In this document: piece by piece, positions 9,158 through 17,517 of the stretch
Numbering within the stretch: position 1 is the first letter of the stretch
Layout: every line of letters begins with the position of its first letter
DNA from: Dysgonomonas mossii DSM 22836
GTDB lineage: Bacteria > Bacteroidota > Bacteroidia > Bacteroidales > Dysgonomonadaceae
Assembly: GCF_000213575.1 (NCBI RefSeq)
Contig: NZ_GL892012.1
Coordinates: 42,601 to 106,600 of the forward strand
Direction: 5' to 3'
Length of the DNA stretch: 64,000 nt
Translations under genes and position numbers: made by a program
Notes under the pieces: model-generated
Seen by the model: the letters and a program-made list of their open reading frames with translations, nothing else
What the model was told of the DNA's origin: nothing
The model's database searches: none

Positions 9158-10021
9158 TTAATTTAAATTAAACTTATATGTGATTGTTCCTTTTTGATTG
9201 GTGACGGATGACACCGTATTGAACTTTGTTCTTTTTGCGGCTCTTAGAGCTTCGTTCCGTAGATTTGTGTTTGGCGTATTTGTACCTTTTCCGATTGTGG
9301 CTTCCACTACATCACCTTTAGCATTTACCAATATATCCACAACAACAGTACCGTAATCGTCTACCGAATAGTTCGGTTTGATCAGTCCGCCACTGCCAAG
9401 GCTGCGTCCACCAAGATCGAACGATCCCCAGCCGCCAACTCCTGACGTTTTGCCATAGCTGGCATTTCCTGTTGGTACACCTTGTGTGCCTGTTCCTTCA
9501 GTATTGCCTCTGCTGCCGCTGCCTGTTCCATTGCCAAATAGTCCCGCCATTTGGTTGTTGATCTGTCCTTTCTTAGCCGCTTCTTGTTGTGCTACACGGT
9601 CAGCTTCAGCCTTCTTTCTCCTTTCGTCTGCTTCTTGCTGTTTCTTTTCTTCAGCTTTTTTCTTAGCTTCTTTTATGGCTACTGTTTCTTCCAGATTTTG
9701 AGTAACGGGTGCTTCCTTTGTGTTCGATACTGCCGGTTTTGTTTTGGTTGCAGTATTCTCTATCATCGGGATTGGATCTTCAACCACATTGGGTGAAGTG
9801 GCTTCTTCAGCACCAACGTCTCCATTGCCTCTACCAAAGGGCTCATCGTCTCCAAATGCATCGGGTACGTTGCCAAACATAACAGGAACTCCTCCCAAAT
9901 CTTCGGCAGTCCTTGCCATTGGTGTCAAATCGAGGGTATAAAAAATAAGAGCTAAGATAATTAGCAAGTGAAATCCGATTGTTGCACCTAGACCTATTAT
10001 TTTATCCTTCTGAGCTTCCAT
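9158..10021 (-). CDS. tonB: Energy transducer TonB
   Basis: Couples the proton motive force to outer-membrane TonB-dependent receptors. One N-terminal membrane anchor (IGFHLLIILALIFYTLDL, residues about 16-33) is followed by a long periplasmic linker. The linker has an acidic part, a coiled-coil stretch rich in Lys/Glu/Ala (residues about 115-150) and a Gly/Ser/Thr-rich part. The last 75 residues form the TonB C-terminal domain (YGTVVVDILVNAKGDV ... NLRNEALRAAKRTKF). Only 3 bp separate it from pdxJ. No exbB or exbD lies beside it. Note that two TonB-dependent receptor-type barrels are encoded elsewhere in the window. Confidence 0.85.
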   Translation of the reverse strand: MEAQKDKIIGLGATIGFHLLIILALIFYTLDLTPMARTAEDLGGVPVMFGNVPDAFGDDEPFGRGNGDVGAEEATSPNVVEDPIPMIENTATKTKPAVSNTKEAPVTQNLEETVAIKEAKKKAEEKKQQEADERRKKAEADRVAQQEAAKKGQINNQMAGLFGNGTGSGSRGNTEGTGTQGVPTGNASYGKTSGVGGWGSFDLGGRSLGSGGLIKPNYSVDDYGTVVVDILVNAKGDVVEATIGKGTNTPNTNLRNEALRAAKRTKFNTVSSVTNQKGTITYKFNLN

Positions 10022-10024
10022 TTT

Positions 10025-10756
10025 TTAGTCTACTTCAGTTTTTGGTTTCAGGCAGTCCTTGTAAGCCTTTATTGTATTTTCAAGCCCCAAATACAATGCG
10101 TCGCTAATAAGGGCATGCCCAATAGAGACTTCATCTATTGTGGGTATATTTTCATATAGATAATTCAAATTTTCGAGACTAAGATCATGACCTGCATTTA
10201 ATCCTAGTCCAAGCTTCTTCGCTAATTTGGCCGCAACTATAAAAGGTTCTATAGCAGCCTCTTTGTCTTTCAAGAAATTGGAAGCATAAGGCTCCGTATA
10301 TAGCTCAATCCTGTCTGTTCCCGTTTTTGCTGCTGCCTCTATTATTTCGAGCTCTGTGCCAACAAAGATAGACGTGCGTACACCTACAGCCCTGAATGTA
10401 TCAACCAAATCGGATAGGAGTTGTTGATGTTCAACAGTGTTCCAACCTGCATTAGATGTAATTGCATCGGGCTTGTCCGGAACAAGGGTTACTTGTGTGG
10501 GACGTATCGTTGTAACAAGGTCTATAAACTTTTGTGAAGGATAACCTTCGATATTAAATTCAGTTCTGATCTTCGCCTTTAAGTCATACACGTCTTTGAA
10601 TCGAATATGTCTTTCGTCGGGACGAGGATGAACTGTTATACCTTCTGCACCAAATTTTTCGCAATCGAGAGCAACTTGTACAACATCCGGAACATTACCT
10701 CCTCGAGCATTGCGTAGTGTTGCAATCTTATTAATATTTACACTTAACTTTGTCAT
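10025..10756 (-). CDS. pdxJ: Pyridoxine 5'-phosphate synthase
   Basis: Condenses 1-deoxy-D-xylulose 5-phosphate with 3-amino-2-oxopropyl phosphate to form pyridoxine 5'-phosphate, the last ring-building step of DXP-dependent vitamin B6 synthesis. Family motifs: [15 protein letters not shown] at the N-terminus, [10 protein letters not shown] (about residues 41-50), [34 protein letters not shown] and [11 protein letters not shown] for phosphate binding. At 243 residues it is a normal (beta/alpha)8 barrel. It is the first gene of the pdxJ-tonB-DJ-1 run and diverges from nadK across a 203-bp gap. Confidence 0.95.
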   Translation of the reverse strand: MTKLSVNINKIATLRNARGGNVPDVVQVALDCEKFGAEGITVHPRPDERHIRFKDVYDLKAKIRTEFNIEGYPSQKFIDLVTTIRPTQVTLVPDKPDAITSNAGWNTVEHQQLLSDLVDTFRAVGVRTSIFVGTELEIIEAAAKTGTDRIELYTEPYASNFLKDKEAAIEPFIVAAKLAKKLGLGLNAGHDLSLENLNYLYENIPTIDEVSIGHALISDALYLGLENTIKAYKDCLKPKTEVD

Positions 10757-10959
10757 GTCAAACCATTAAAAACCGCCGTTCTTCACAAATTGCTAGAGAT
10801 AGATGTTAATAGATAAAACTTTTTTAGCACCTTTGTGGAACGATATCAAACTACAAATGTAATATGATTTGATGAGAATGCGCGTATCAGTTCCGTTTTA
10901 TTAACAGCTTAGAAAATCATTTGTTTGTATATAAATAGGTTCCGTTAAAAGTAAAAGCG

Positions 10960-11829
10960 ATGAAAATAGCCATATTCGGTAGCAAACATCAGAAGAAAGA
11001 ACAGGTCGAAAAGTTATTTGGAATCTTAAACGATAACAACGTAGGGATCTATCTTCAGGAAAAATTCTATTACTACTTAAGAGATTGCCTTCACTTGCAA
11101 TATGATATCGCCGGTATTATAAAGAACGATGAGTTTGATGTTGACCTGGTGGTAACAATCGGAGGAGACGGAACATTCTTGCGTACGGCATCGGTAATAG
11201 GCAAAAAGAATATTCCGATACTCGGTATAAATGCCGGACGATTAGGCTTTCTGGCAGATGTAGGCGAAGAAGATCTGGAAGCTACCTTCGAAGATGTATT
11301 TTCGGGTAACTACCGTATCGAACATCGCAGCCAACTGCATCTGACTACCGAACATAAGATATATCATGGCTTCAACTACGCTCTCAACGAAGTGGCTATT
11401 ATGAAGCAGGATACGGCTTCGATGATCACCGTGCATGCATATATCAACGACGAATACCTGACCTCGTATGAAGCTGACGGACTCGTGATGGCTACACCTA
11501 CAGGCTCTACAGCATACTCCCTCAGTGTGGGTGGGCCGATAATAGCGCCCGATGCCTGCAACTTCGTTATTGCAGCGATAGCCCCTCATAGCTTGGGAGA
11601 CAGACCTTTGGTTATAACAGACGACAGCATTATAACCTTTGATGTGGAAAGCCGTAACAATAGCTTCCTCATCTCATTGGACGGAAGGTCTAATGTATTT
11701 CAGGCGGGAACGAAGCTGACTGTAAAGAAGGCAGACTTTACCCTTCAGGTATTAAAACGGAAAGATAATACCTTCTACAAAACATTGAGAAATAAGCTGA
11801 TGTGGGGTGTTGATCCCCGACAGAGCTAG
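10960..11829 (+). CDS. nadK: NAD kinase
   Basis: Phosphorylates NAD to NADP with ATP or polyphosphate in the cytoplasm. The catalytic GGDGT motif is at about residues 69-73 (VVTIGGDGTFLRTA), followed by GINAGRLGFLADV, the NE motif in ALNEVAI, and ATPTGSTAYSLSVGGPII. At 289 residues it matches the family. It diverges from pdxJ and converges on lpdA with only 15 bp between stops. The divergent nadK/pdxJ arrangement links two cofactor pathways and is one I recall from other Bacteroidales. Confidence 0.95.
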   Translation: MKIAIFGSKHQKKEQVEKLFGILNDNNVGIYLQEKFYYYLRDCLHLQYDIAGIIKNDEFDVDLVVTIGGDGTFLRTASVIGKKNIPILGINAGRLGFLADVGEEDLEATFEDVFSGNYRIEHRSQLHLTTEHKIYHGFNYALNEVAIMKQDTASMITVHAYINDEYLTSYEADGLVMATPTGSTAYSLSVGGPIIAPDACNFVIAAIAPHSLGDRPLVITDDSIITFDVESRNNSFLISLDGRSNVFQAGTKLTVKKADFTLQVLKRKDNTFYKTLRNKLMWGVDPRQS

Positions 11830-11844
11830 AACCTTCCCGTAAGA

Positions 11845-13200
11845 TTATAAGAACAGGGATTCATGTATAATCTCTCCTACTGTAGGGTGAGGGAATACAA
11901 TCTTCTGAAACTCTTCTACAGTAAATCCTTTTTCGATAGCAATGCCGGCTATAACCACCAGTTCCGAGGCGGGATTACCTAGCATGTGGCAACCTATGAT
12001 TTTTGAATCTTCGTCGATGATCAGTTTACAAACACCATTTCCTAGTTCATTTTCAGCCACAAAGCGTCCCGAATATGCCATTGGGAGTTTGTGAGCAGTG
12101 TATTTTATGTTTTTAGCCGCAAGCTCTTCTTCTGTTTGTCCTACTCCTGCAATCTCAGGGTTGGTATATACCACTCCCGGTATTGCTTTGTAACTCATGC
12201 TGTCGGTCTTGCCCAGTATATGATTGATGGCTACCTCTCCTTCGCGTACGGCAGTGTGTGCCAGCAGCGAATATCCTGTAATATCTCCGCATGCATATAC
12301 ATTGGGGTGAGATGTCTGCATATTTTCATTTACCTTCACGCCGTTTCTGAACAATTCGATGTTTAGCTTATCCAGATTCAGGTTTGCAGTAACAGGGCGT
12401 CGTCCTGTACTCAATAATATCTGAGAGGCTTCGATCGTTGATTGTTCCCCGTCTTTTTCTATAATAATCTGACCGTCTTTAATTTCAACGACTTTGGTAT
12501 TTAGATGAAAGTCAATGCCTTTCTTAGTATATTCTGCACGAAGCATGGCTGATAGTTCTTTGTCCATTGCTCCGAGTATTTCGGGTAACATTTCTATCAC
12601 TGTCACTTTTACTCCCAGACTATTGAAGAATGAAGCAAACTCGATACCGATAACTCCCCCTCCGATAACGGCTAAAGATTCCGGTACGCCTTTATTGTCT
12701 AACGCTTCTTTCGATGTCCAGTATCCCGATTCACTCAGTCCCTTGATGGGAGGAATAATTGTTTCAGAGCCTGTAGATAATAATACCTTCGCTGCGGTAA
12801 TCGTTTCACTGTTGCATGATATGAGAATATTACGCTCTCCGTCTTCACCTTCGATGGTTGCTTCGCCTATGATCACTGTTACATCATGTGCAGCCATTTT
12901 CTGCTTGATACCGGCTACCAGCTTACGCACTGTTTTTTGTTTGCGGGCAATTATTTTAGGCAGATCGAAAGTTGGGCTTCTTTCTACGCCGACTCCATAT
13001 TTCGCAGAGTTTTTTACATTGTCCAGGGTTTTTGCCGAGTATAGAAGTGTTTTTGTCGGGATACAACCTTCATTGAGGCATACGCCACCCAATGCATTTC
13101 TTTCGAACAATACCGTTTTTAATCCGTTGGCAGAAGCTCTTTCGGCTGCGGTATAACCTGCGGGCCCTCCTCCAATAATAGCAACATCGTATAAAGTCAT
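11845..13200 (-). CDS. lpdA: Dihydrolipoyl dehydrogenase (E3)
   Basis: FAD-dependent disulfide oxidoreductase that reoxidises dihydrolipoyl groups of 2-oxo acid dehydrogenases or the glycine cleavage H protein. The FAD motif is GGGPAGYTAAERA (residues 10-22) and the redox disulfide is CLNEGC (41-46) followed by IPTKTLL. The NAD site is IGGGVIGIEFASFF, and the second FAD motif is YACGDITG. The catalytic His-Glu pair is in FPHPTVGEIIHE at the C-terminus. It has no lipoyl domain (451 residues), and no E1/E2 gene is adjacent. The window also holds lipB, which supplies lipoyl groups. An unusual repeated element lies 72 bp upstream. Confidence 0.94.
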   Translation of the reverse strand: MTLYDVAIIGGGPAGYTAAERASANGLKTVLFERNALGGVCLNEGCIPTKTLLYSAKTLDNVKNSAKYGVGVERSPTFDLPKIIARKQKTVRKLVAGIKQKMAAHDVTVIIGEATIEGEDGERNILISCNSETITAAKVLLSTGSETIIPPIKGLSESGYWTSKEALDNKGVPESLAVIGGGVIGIEFASFFNSLGVKVTVIEMLPEILGAMDKELSAMLRAEYTKKGIDFHLNTKVVEIKDGQIIIEKDGEQSTIEASQILLSTGRRPVTANLNLDKLNIELFRNGVKVNENMQTSHPNVYACGDITGYSLLAHTAVREGEVAINHILGKTDSMSYKAIPGVVYTNPEIAGVGQTEEELAAKNIKYTAHKLPMAYSGRFVAENELGNGVCKLIIDEDSKIIGCHMLGNPASELVVIAGIAIEKGFTVEEFQKIVFPHPTVGEIIHESLFL

Positions 13201-13272
13201 ATTCTAATTATATAGTAAAAAAAGTAACAAGGTTACAAAAATAATTCATATTCATTTTCAGTGTCTTATAAG

Positions 13273-13324
13273 CAAAAGGTGACAAAAGTGACAGTTTCAT
13301 CGCTGTTTTTATGTGTTACCTTTT
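13273..13324 (-). promoter_or_regulatory. Three-unit TGTCAC element upstream of lpdA
   Basis: Read on the minus strand (towards lpdA) this holds AAAAGGTAACACAT, 17 nt, then TGTCACTTTTGTCACC and TTTTG. The last part is a 21-bp stretch identical to one upstream of the DPP III gene (44455-44475). The units are two direct copies of TGTCACyTTT at a 9-bp period plus one inverted copy (AAAAGGTAACA). The block ends 72 bp before the lpdA ATG. The architecture suggests an operator for an unidentified regulator; function is inference. Confidence 0.6.
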
Positions 13325-13653
13325 TATCCTCTGTGGCTACTCTAATAAAGATAAAATCTTATTGTTTTTATACAGGACGAGCTTGTCCTATTATAAGATA
13401 TAGCAACATGGTAAAGATACGGAATTTAGTGATTTGTTCCTCCCGATAGAAGTTAGATTATTGGCTCTTTTTATTGTTTTTTACTTTGCATTACTTAGAT
13501 GCATCACCTCAGCTTATTTGCATAAAAGAAGTCAACTCTTTCAATCTTAAACTTTCCCCTGTAATTATACTTAATCTTTATATACCTGAATGTAGGTGTT
13601 TTTTCTATCCAAAATCATTATTTATGGTGATTGTAGCTTTTTGTGCTGATTTA

Positions 13654-13661
13654 TATTTTTG
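13654..13661 (+). promoter_or_regulatory. Putative -7 box of the siderophore receptor gene
   Basis: TATTTTTG fits TAnnTTTG, with ATTG (13630-13633) at a 20-bp spacing as a weak -33. If used, it would give a 5' leader of nearly 200 nt before the receptor start. The rest of the 13201-13859 gap holds the lpdA element, AT-rich sequence and, just before the start, AATTATTATCATTAAAT, which is only loosely like an iron box. No riboswitch was recognised. Confidence 0.4.
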
Positions 13662-13859
13662 TGCCGAAAAAGCATTGTTTATTTTTATATAAACGAGTAA
13701 GCAAATTAAGGAGACAAAAAATGCCGGACTCATCCCAAAGGATAACTAAATTATCTATAATCTTTTGACAGTAGAAATAAACTCTGTTTACATACATCTG
13801 AAACATAGGTGTGTTAAGTTGATTAACATACAAAATTATTATCATTAAATTACTTACAA

Positions 13860-16259
13860 ATGCAACAACAACGTATTTCTTTACGCCTGTTCGGTATAAT
13901 GTTTTTACTTATGGGCATTGTCATATCATTGTCTGCACAGCAAAAATCGGCTGTTATAAGTGGTCGTGTATTTACTTCTGATGGAAAACCAGCTTCTAAC
14001 GTTAGTATAACGATAGAAGAATTACATAGGAGCGATATGTCGAATTCTCAAGGGTTCTATAAGATATCAGGCGTTCATGCCGGACGTTACACGCTCTTGT
14101 TCTCATCTGTGGGACTGCAATTGTCTAAAGTAGAAGTCGCTGTAGAGTCAGGTAAAGACCTACAGGTTCAGGATGTTTTCTTGAACGAAACGACTGAAAA
14201 TCTGCAAGAGATAGAAATTATAGCAACCAAGAAGAATCCATTTGCCGAAAAAATAAGCGCATCGGTTGCTAAACTCCCGCTTGCCGACTTAGAAAATCCA
14301 CAGGTATATAATACAATCAACAAGACGGTTATTAAAGAACAAGTCGTTACAAGCCTCAATACAGCCTTGAAAAATGCGACAGGTATAACCCGTCTGTGGG
14401 AAAGTACCGGACGTGCAGGCGATGGTGCGGAATATTACACCATGCGCGGATTTTCTTTGCAACCAACCATTGTGAATGGTGTGGCTAACATCAGCAACGG
14501 AGCTTTGGATCCGGCAAATGTAGAAAATATAGAAGTGGTAAAAGGCCCTTCGGGAACACTGTATGGCGGAAACCTGATTTATTATGGAGGTCTGATCAAT
14601 GTTGTTACCAAGAAACCGTACGATACTTTCGGCGGAGAGTTTGGTTACATTACAGGTAGTTATGGGCTAAACAGAGTAACTGCAGATGTGAACACTCCGT
14701 TGAGCGACAAAGCCAGTATGAGGATAAATGGAGCTTACCATTATGAAAATACATTTCAGGATAATGGTTATTCAAAATCATTTTTTATAGCTCCTAGCTT
14801 TAAGTTTAAGGCTTCGGATCGCTTGACATTCTTTATTAATACGGAATATAAATCGTTGGAGAGAACAACTGCTCCTATGATTTTCTTATACCGTTCTGCT
14901 CCCGTTACTTTCTCAAATATGGATTTGTTTGATAAGAACTATAAGAAATCGTATACAAGTAATCGTCTAGCTGTCAACAATCCGACCTATGGTATGCAAG
15001 CTCAGGCTTTATATAAAATCAATGAGAACTGGAACTCGCAGACCATTGTAGCTGCCAGCAATACAAAATCTGACGGATATTATCAATATTTATGGGATAA
15101 TGTAAATGGTAGTGATTTTACACGCTACATCTCCAGATTAAATTCTTCTACCGATGCCATAAATGTTCAGCAAAATTTTACAGGAGATCATAAGTTTGGC
15201 AAGATGCGTAACAGAGTTGTTTTCGGTGTAGATTACTTACAAAAAGAATATCAGGATAATGGTTATGCTTGGGTTGCAAACGGCGTTGTGTCGCTTGCTA
15301 ATCAGACAGATACAGGCGTGCTTACCGCTACAGGAGTAGATGCTCTCTTATCTGCTGATCCGGGAAGTGTATCCAACTCTACAGTTAAGATTTGGAGTAC
15401 TTATTTGTCTGATGTTGTCAACTTTACTCCTCAACTGTCTGCATTAGTAGGACTTCGTTTGGATAACTATTCAGCATCAACTTCGTGGAATACTAAAGAG
15501 GTGAAAAACCAGGTGACTTTCTCTCAAAAATTAGGTCTTGTTTATCAGCCAATTTTGCAACATCTTTCTTTGTTTGCCAATTATATGAATGGTTTTCAAA
15601 ATCTTGAACCTGTAACGCAGCACGATGGTTCGGGTAATACTTCTATGAAGATCTTGAAACCTGAGAAAGCGAATCAGTGGGAAGTGGGTGTGAAAAGCAA
15701 TCTGTATAGCGATAGAGTTTCGTTGACTGTAAGTTACTATGACATCAAAGTTTCTAACAAGACGATGGCTGATCCGGCGAATGTGTTGAATGTAATTCAA
15801 GGTGGAGTGGTAAAAAGCAGAGGGGTAGAAGTAAGCCTTATTGCCAATCCTGTTGTAGGATTGAATATGATTGCGGGTTATAGCCACAATTACAATAAGA
15901 TAACAAAGGATGCTGCCGATGGCGATTATATCGGTCTAAGATCGGAAGAGTCAGGTCCGGCAAACTTGTTTAATGCATGGGTAAGCTACAAATTGACTAC
16001 AGGTTCATTGAAAGGGTGGGGAATAGGCGCAGGAGCTAACTACGCATCAGAATATAAAACACTCAACAGACATTCAACCGGTAGCTTCACTTTACCAAGT
16101 TATACTATTTTCAATGCATTGATCTCTTATAATGGAGATAACTATACCATCAGTTTGAAAGGGGATAATCTCGCCAATAAAAAATATTATGGAGGATGGA
16201 GTACAGTTACGCCGCAGAAATTGCGTACCATATCTCTTGCATTGAATTATAGATTCTAA
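13860..16259 (+). CDS. TonB-dependent siderophore receptor with CarboxypepD-reg-like N-terminal domain
   Basis: Outer-membrane receptor for active uptake, most likely of a ferric siderophore. A signal peptide (about residues 1-28, ending SLSAQQ) is followed by a carboxypeptidase-regulatory-like beta-sandwich (SGRVFTSDGKPASNVSITIEEL ... to about residue 110 in pieces). Then come a plug domain (ALKNATGITRLWE, YYTMRGFSLQPTIVNG, VVKGPSGTLYGG, GGLINVVTKKPY) and a 22-strand-type barrel closing in SLALNYRF with a terminal Phe. The plug features are those of the TIGR01783 siderophore-receptor class. At 799 residues the length is normal. A PepSY membrane protein follows after a long hairpin, a common pairing for ferric reductases. 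Confidence 0.9.
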   Translation: MQQQRISLRLFGIMFLLMGIVISLSAQQKSAVISGRVFTSDGKPASNVSITIEELHRSDMSNSQGFYKISGVHAGRYTLLFSSVGLQLSKVEVAVESGKDLQVQDVFLNETTENLQEIEIIATKKNPFAEKISASVAKLPLADLENPQVYNTINKTVIKEQVVTSLNTALKNATGITRLWESTGRAGDGAEYYTMRGFSLQPTIVNGVANISNGALDPANVENIEVVKGPSGTLYGGNLIYYGGLINVVTKKPYDTFGGEFGYITGSYGLNRVTADVNTPLSDKASMRINGAYHYENTFQDNGYSKSFFIAPSFKFKASDRLTFFINTEYKSLERTTAPMIFLYRSAPVTFSNMDLFDKNYKKSYTSNRLAVNNPTYGMQAQALYKINENWNSQTIVAASNTKSDGYYQYLWDNVNGSDFTRYISRLNSSTDAINVQQNFTGDHKFGKMRNRVVFGVDYLQKEYQDNGYAWVANGVVSLANQTDTGVLTATGVDALLSADPGSVSNSTVKIWSTYLSDVVNFTPQLSALVGLRLDNYSASTSWNTKEVKNQVTFSQKLGLVYQPILQHLSLFANYMNGFQNLEPVTQHDGSGNTSMKILKPEKANQWEVGVKSNLYSDRVSLTVSYYDIKVSNKTMADPANVLNVIQGGVVKSRGVEVSLIANPVVGLNMIAGYSHNYNKITKDAADGDYIGLRSEESGPANLFNAWVSYKLTTGSLKGWGIGAGANYASEYKTLNRHSTGSFTLPSYTIFNALISYNGDNYTISLKGDNLANKKYYGGWSTVTPQKLRTISLALNYRF

Positions 16260-16267
16260 GAAATAAT

Positions 16268-16322
16268 GAGGTTGTCCCAAAAGTAATATTTTAATAATGA
16301 AAATTACTTTTGGGATATCCTC
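16268..16322 (+). terminator. Long hairpin between receptor and PepSY genes
   Basis: A 20-nt arm GAGGTTGTCCCAAAAGTAAT pairs with ATTACTTTTGGGATATCCTC, with a few mismatches, around a 15-nt loop, followed by TTTAAATTTT. It lies 9 bp past the receptor stop. It probably terminates or attenuates, giving more receptor than PepSY mRNA. Its GAGGTTGT core recurs in the hairpin at 21286-21328. Confidence 0.65.
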
Positions 16323-16350
16323 TTTAAATTTTCTAATTAAAAAAACTCTC

Positions 16351-17517
16351 ATGACATTCAAAAAGATAGCTTATCAACTGCATCTTTACCTGGGGCTTAT
16401 CTCCGGGCTTATCTTTTTTATTGTATGCCTGACGGGAGCTATTTGGGCATTAAAGCTGAACGGATGGGTAGATCAGGAGAAACTGCCCGAAGTATCGCAA
16501 GGCAAACATACGACGGTTGTTTCGCCCTCATCGGTAATCGAAGTTGCCAAGAAAGAATTTAAAGATAAAACACCTGATTATATAGAGTATTCCGAAGATG
16601 CCCCAATTAAAGCAACTTTCCGTGGGCAAGGGTATAATTATTCATTGCAAATGGATCCTTATACGGGCAAAGTGATATCGGTAAAAGGATCCGATGGTTC
16701 TTCGGGTTACGACTTTTGGGATTTCATTGGGATGGGGCACTTTTCTCTTTGGCTTCCTTATAGTATAGGGCAACCCATTGTAGGCTATTCTACATTGGTT
16801 TTTGTGATTGTAATAATTACAGGGCTTATTCTTTGGATTCCGAAAAGTAAAAAAGCACTTAAATACAGCCTCTGGTTCAGGTGGAAGAAGAAAACCAAAA
16901 TGTATAAGAAAGTATACGATTTGCACAATATTCTTGGTTTTTATGCCGCTTTTATACTTCTTATCATAAGCCTTACGGGTATGGTGTGGGCACTGGAATG
17001 GTGGTCGCAAGGTGTATATAAGGTTACTTCGGGTGGCAGAGTAATGCCTGAATGGAGAATGGCGCAATCTGATACGTTGCATGTTGATACTCCTGCTAAA
17101 GATATTTATCTGGGAATTGATTCATTGTTTTCGGATCTGTCACAAAAAGCTCCTACAGCTCAGGCTTTTTCGATATATCTACCCAATATAGAAGATAAGG
17201 CTTCAGCCATTATGATAACCGTATTCCCCGACAAGAAATTGTATTATAATGTCGATAGGTACTCGTTTGACAAATATACCTTTAAACAGGTTGAGGTTGA
17301 TCATCCGTATCAGGGCAAATATGAAAACAAAGATTTTGCGGACAAGCTACGCCGTATGAATTATGATATTCATATAGGAGCCATAGGCGGTACAGCGGGC
17401 AGATTATTGGTATTTCTTTCTACTCTATTTGGTATGAGCCTGCCATTGACAGGATTATATCTTTACATCAGGAAGAGGAAGAAAATGAAGGGGAAAAAGA
17501 GTAATATTGCTGAATAA
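16351..17517 (+). CDS. PepSY domain inner-membrane protein (probable iron-siderophore reductase)
   Basis: Polytopic membrane protein of the PepSY-associated TM family, of which several members reduce ferric siderophores after uptake. The start at ATG 16351 is chosen over an upstream in-frame codon at 16297, because the latter lies inside the hairpin and MTFKKIAYQLHLYLGL is the typical beginning. Membrane segments: about residues 14-36 (GLISGLIFFIVCLTGAIWAL), 150-172, 205-227 and 355-378. The characteristic histidines occur at HLYLGL, GHFSLWLP, DLHNILGFY and NYDIHIG. It ends in a basic tail and overlaps the convergent neighbour by 50 bp. Its position behind the receptor supports a role in iron release. 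Confidence 0.85.
   Translation: MTFKKIAYQLHLYLGLISGLIFFIVCLTGAIWALKLNGWVDQEKLPEVSQGKHTTVVSPSSVIEVAKKEFKDKTPDYIEYSEDAPIKATFRGQGYNYSLQMDPYTGKVISVKGSDGSSGYDFWDFIGMGHFSLWLPYSIGQPIVGYSTLVFVIVIITGLILWIPKSKKALKYSLWFRWKKKTKMYKKVYDLHNILGFYAAFILLIISLTGMVWALEWWSQGVYKVTSGGRVMPEWRMAQSDTLHVDTPAKDIYLGIDSLFSDLSQKAPTAQAFSIYLPNIEDKASAIMITVFPDKKLYYNVDRYSFDKYTFKQVEVDHPYQGKYENKDFADKLRRMNYDIHIGAIGGTAGRLLVFLSTLFGMSLPLTGLYLYIRKRKKMKGKKSNIAE

Noticed and set aside
12515..13156. Plus-strand open frame opposite lpdA
   Set aside because: Composition follows lpdA codons in antisense; the minus-strand lpdA motifs are complete.
13201..13859. Riboswitch (cobalamin or TPP type) upstream of the receptor
   Set aside because: The conserved core boxes of these classes were not found.
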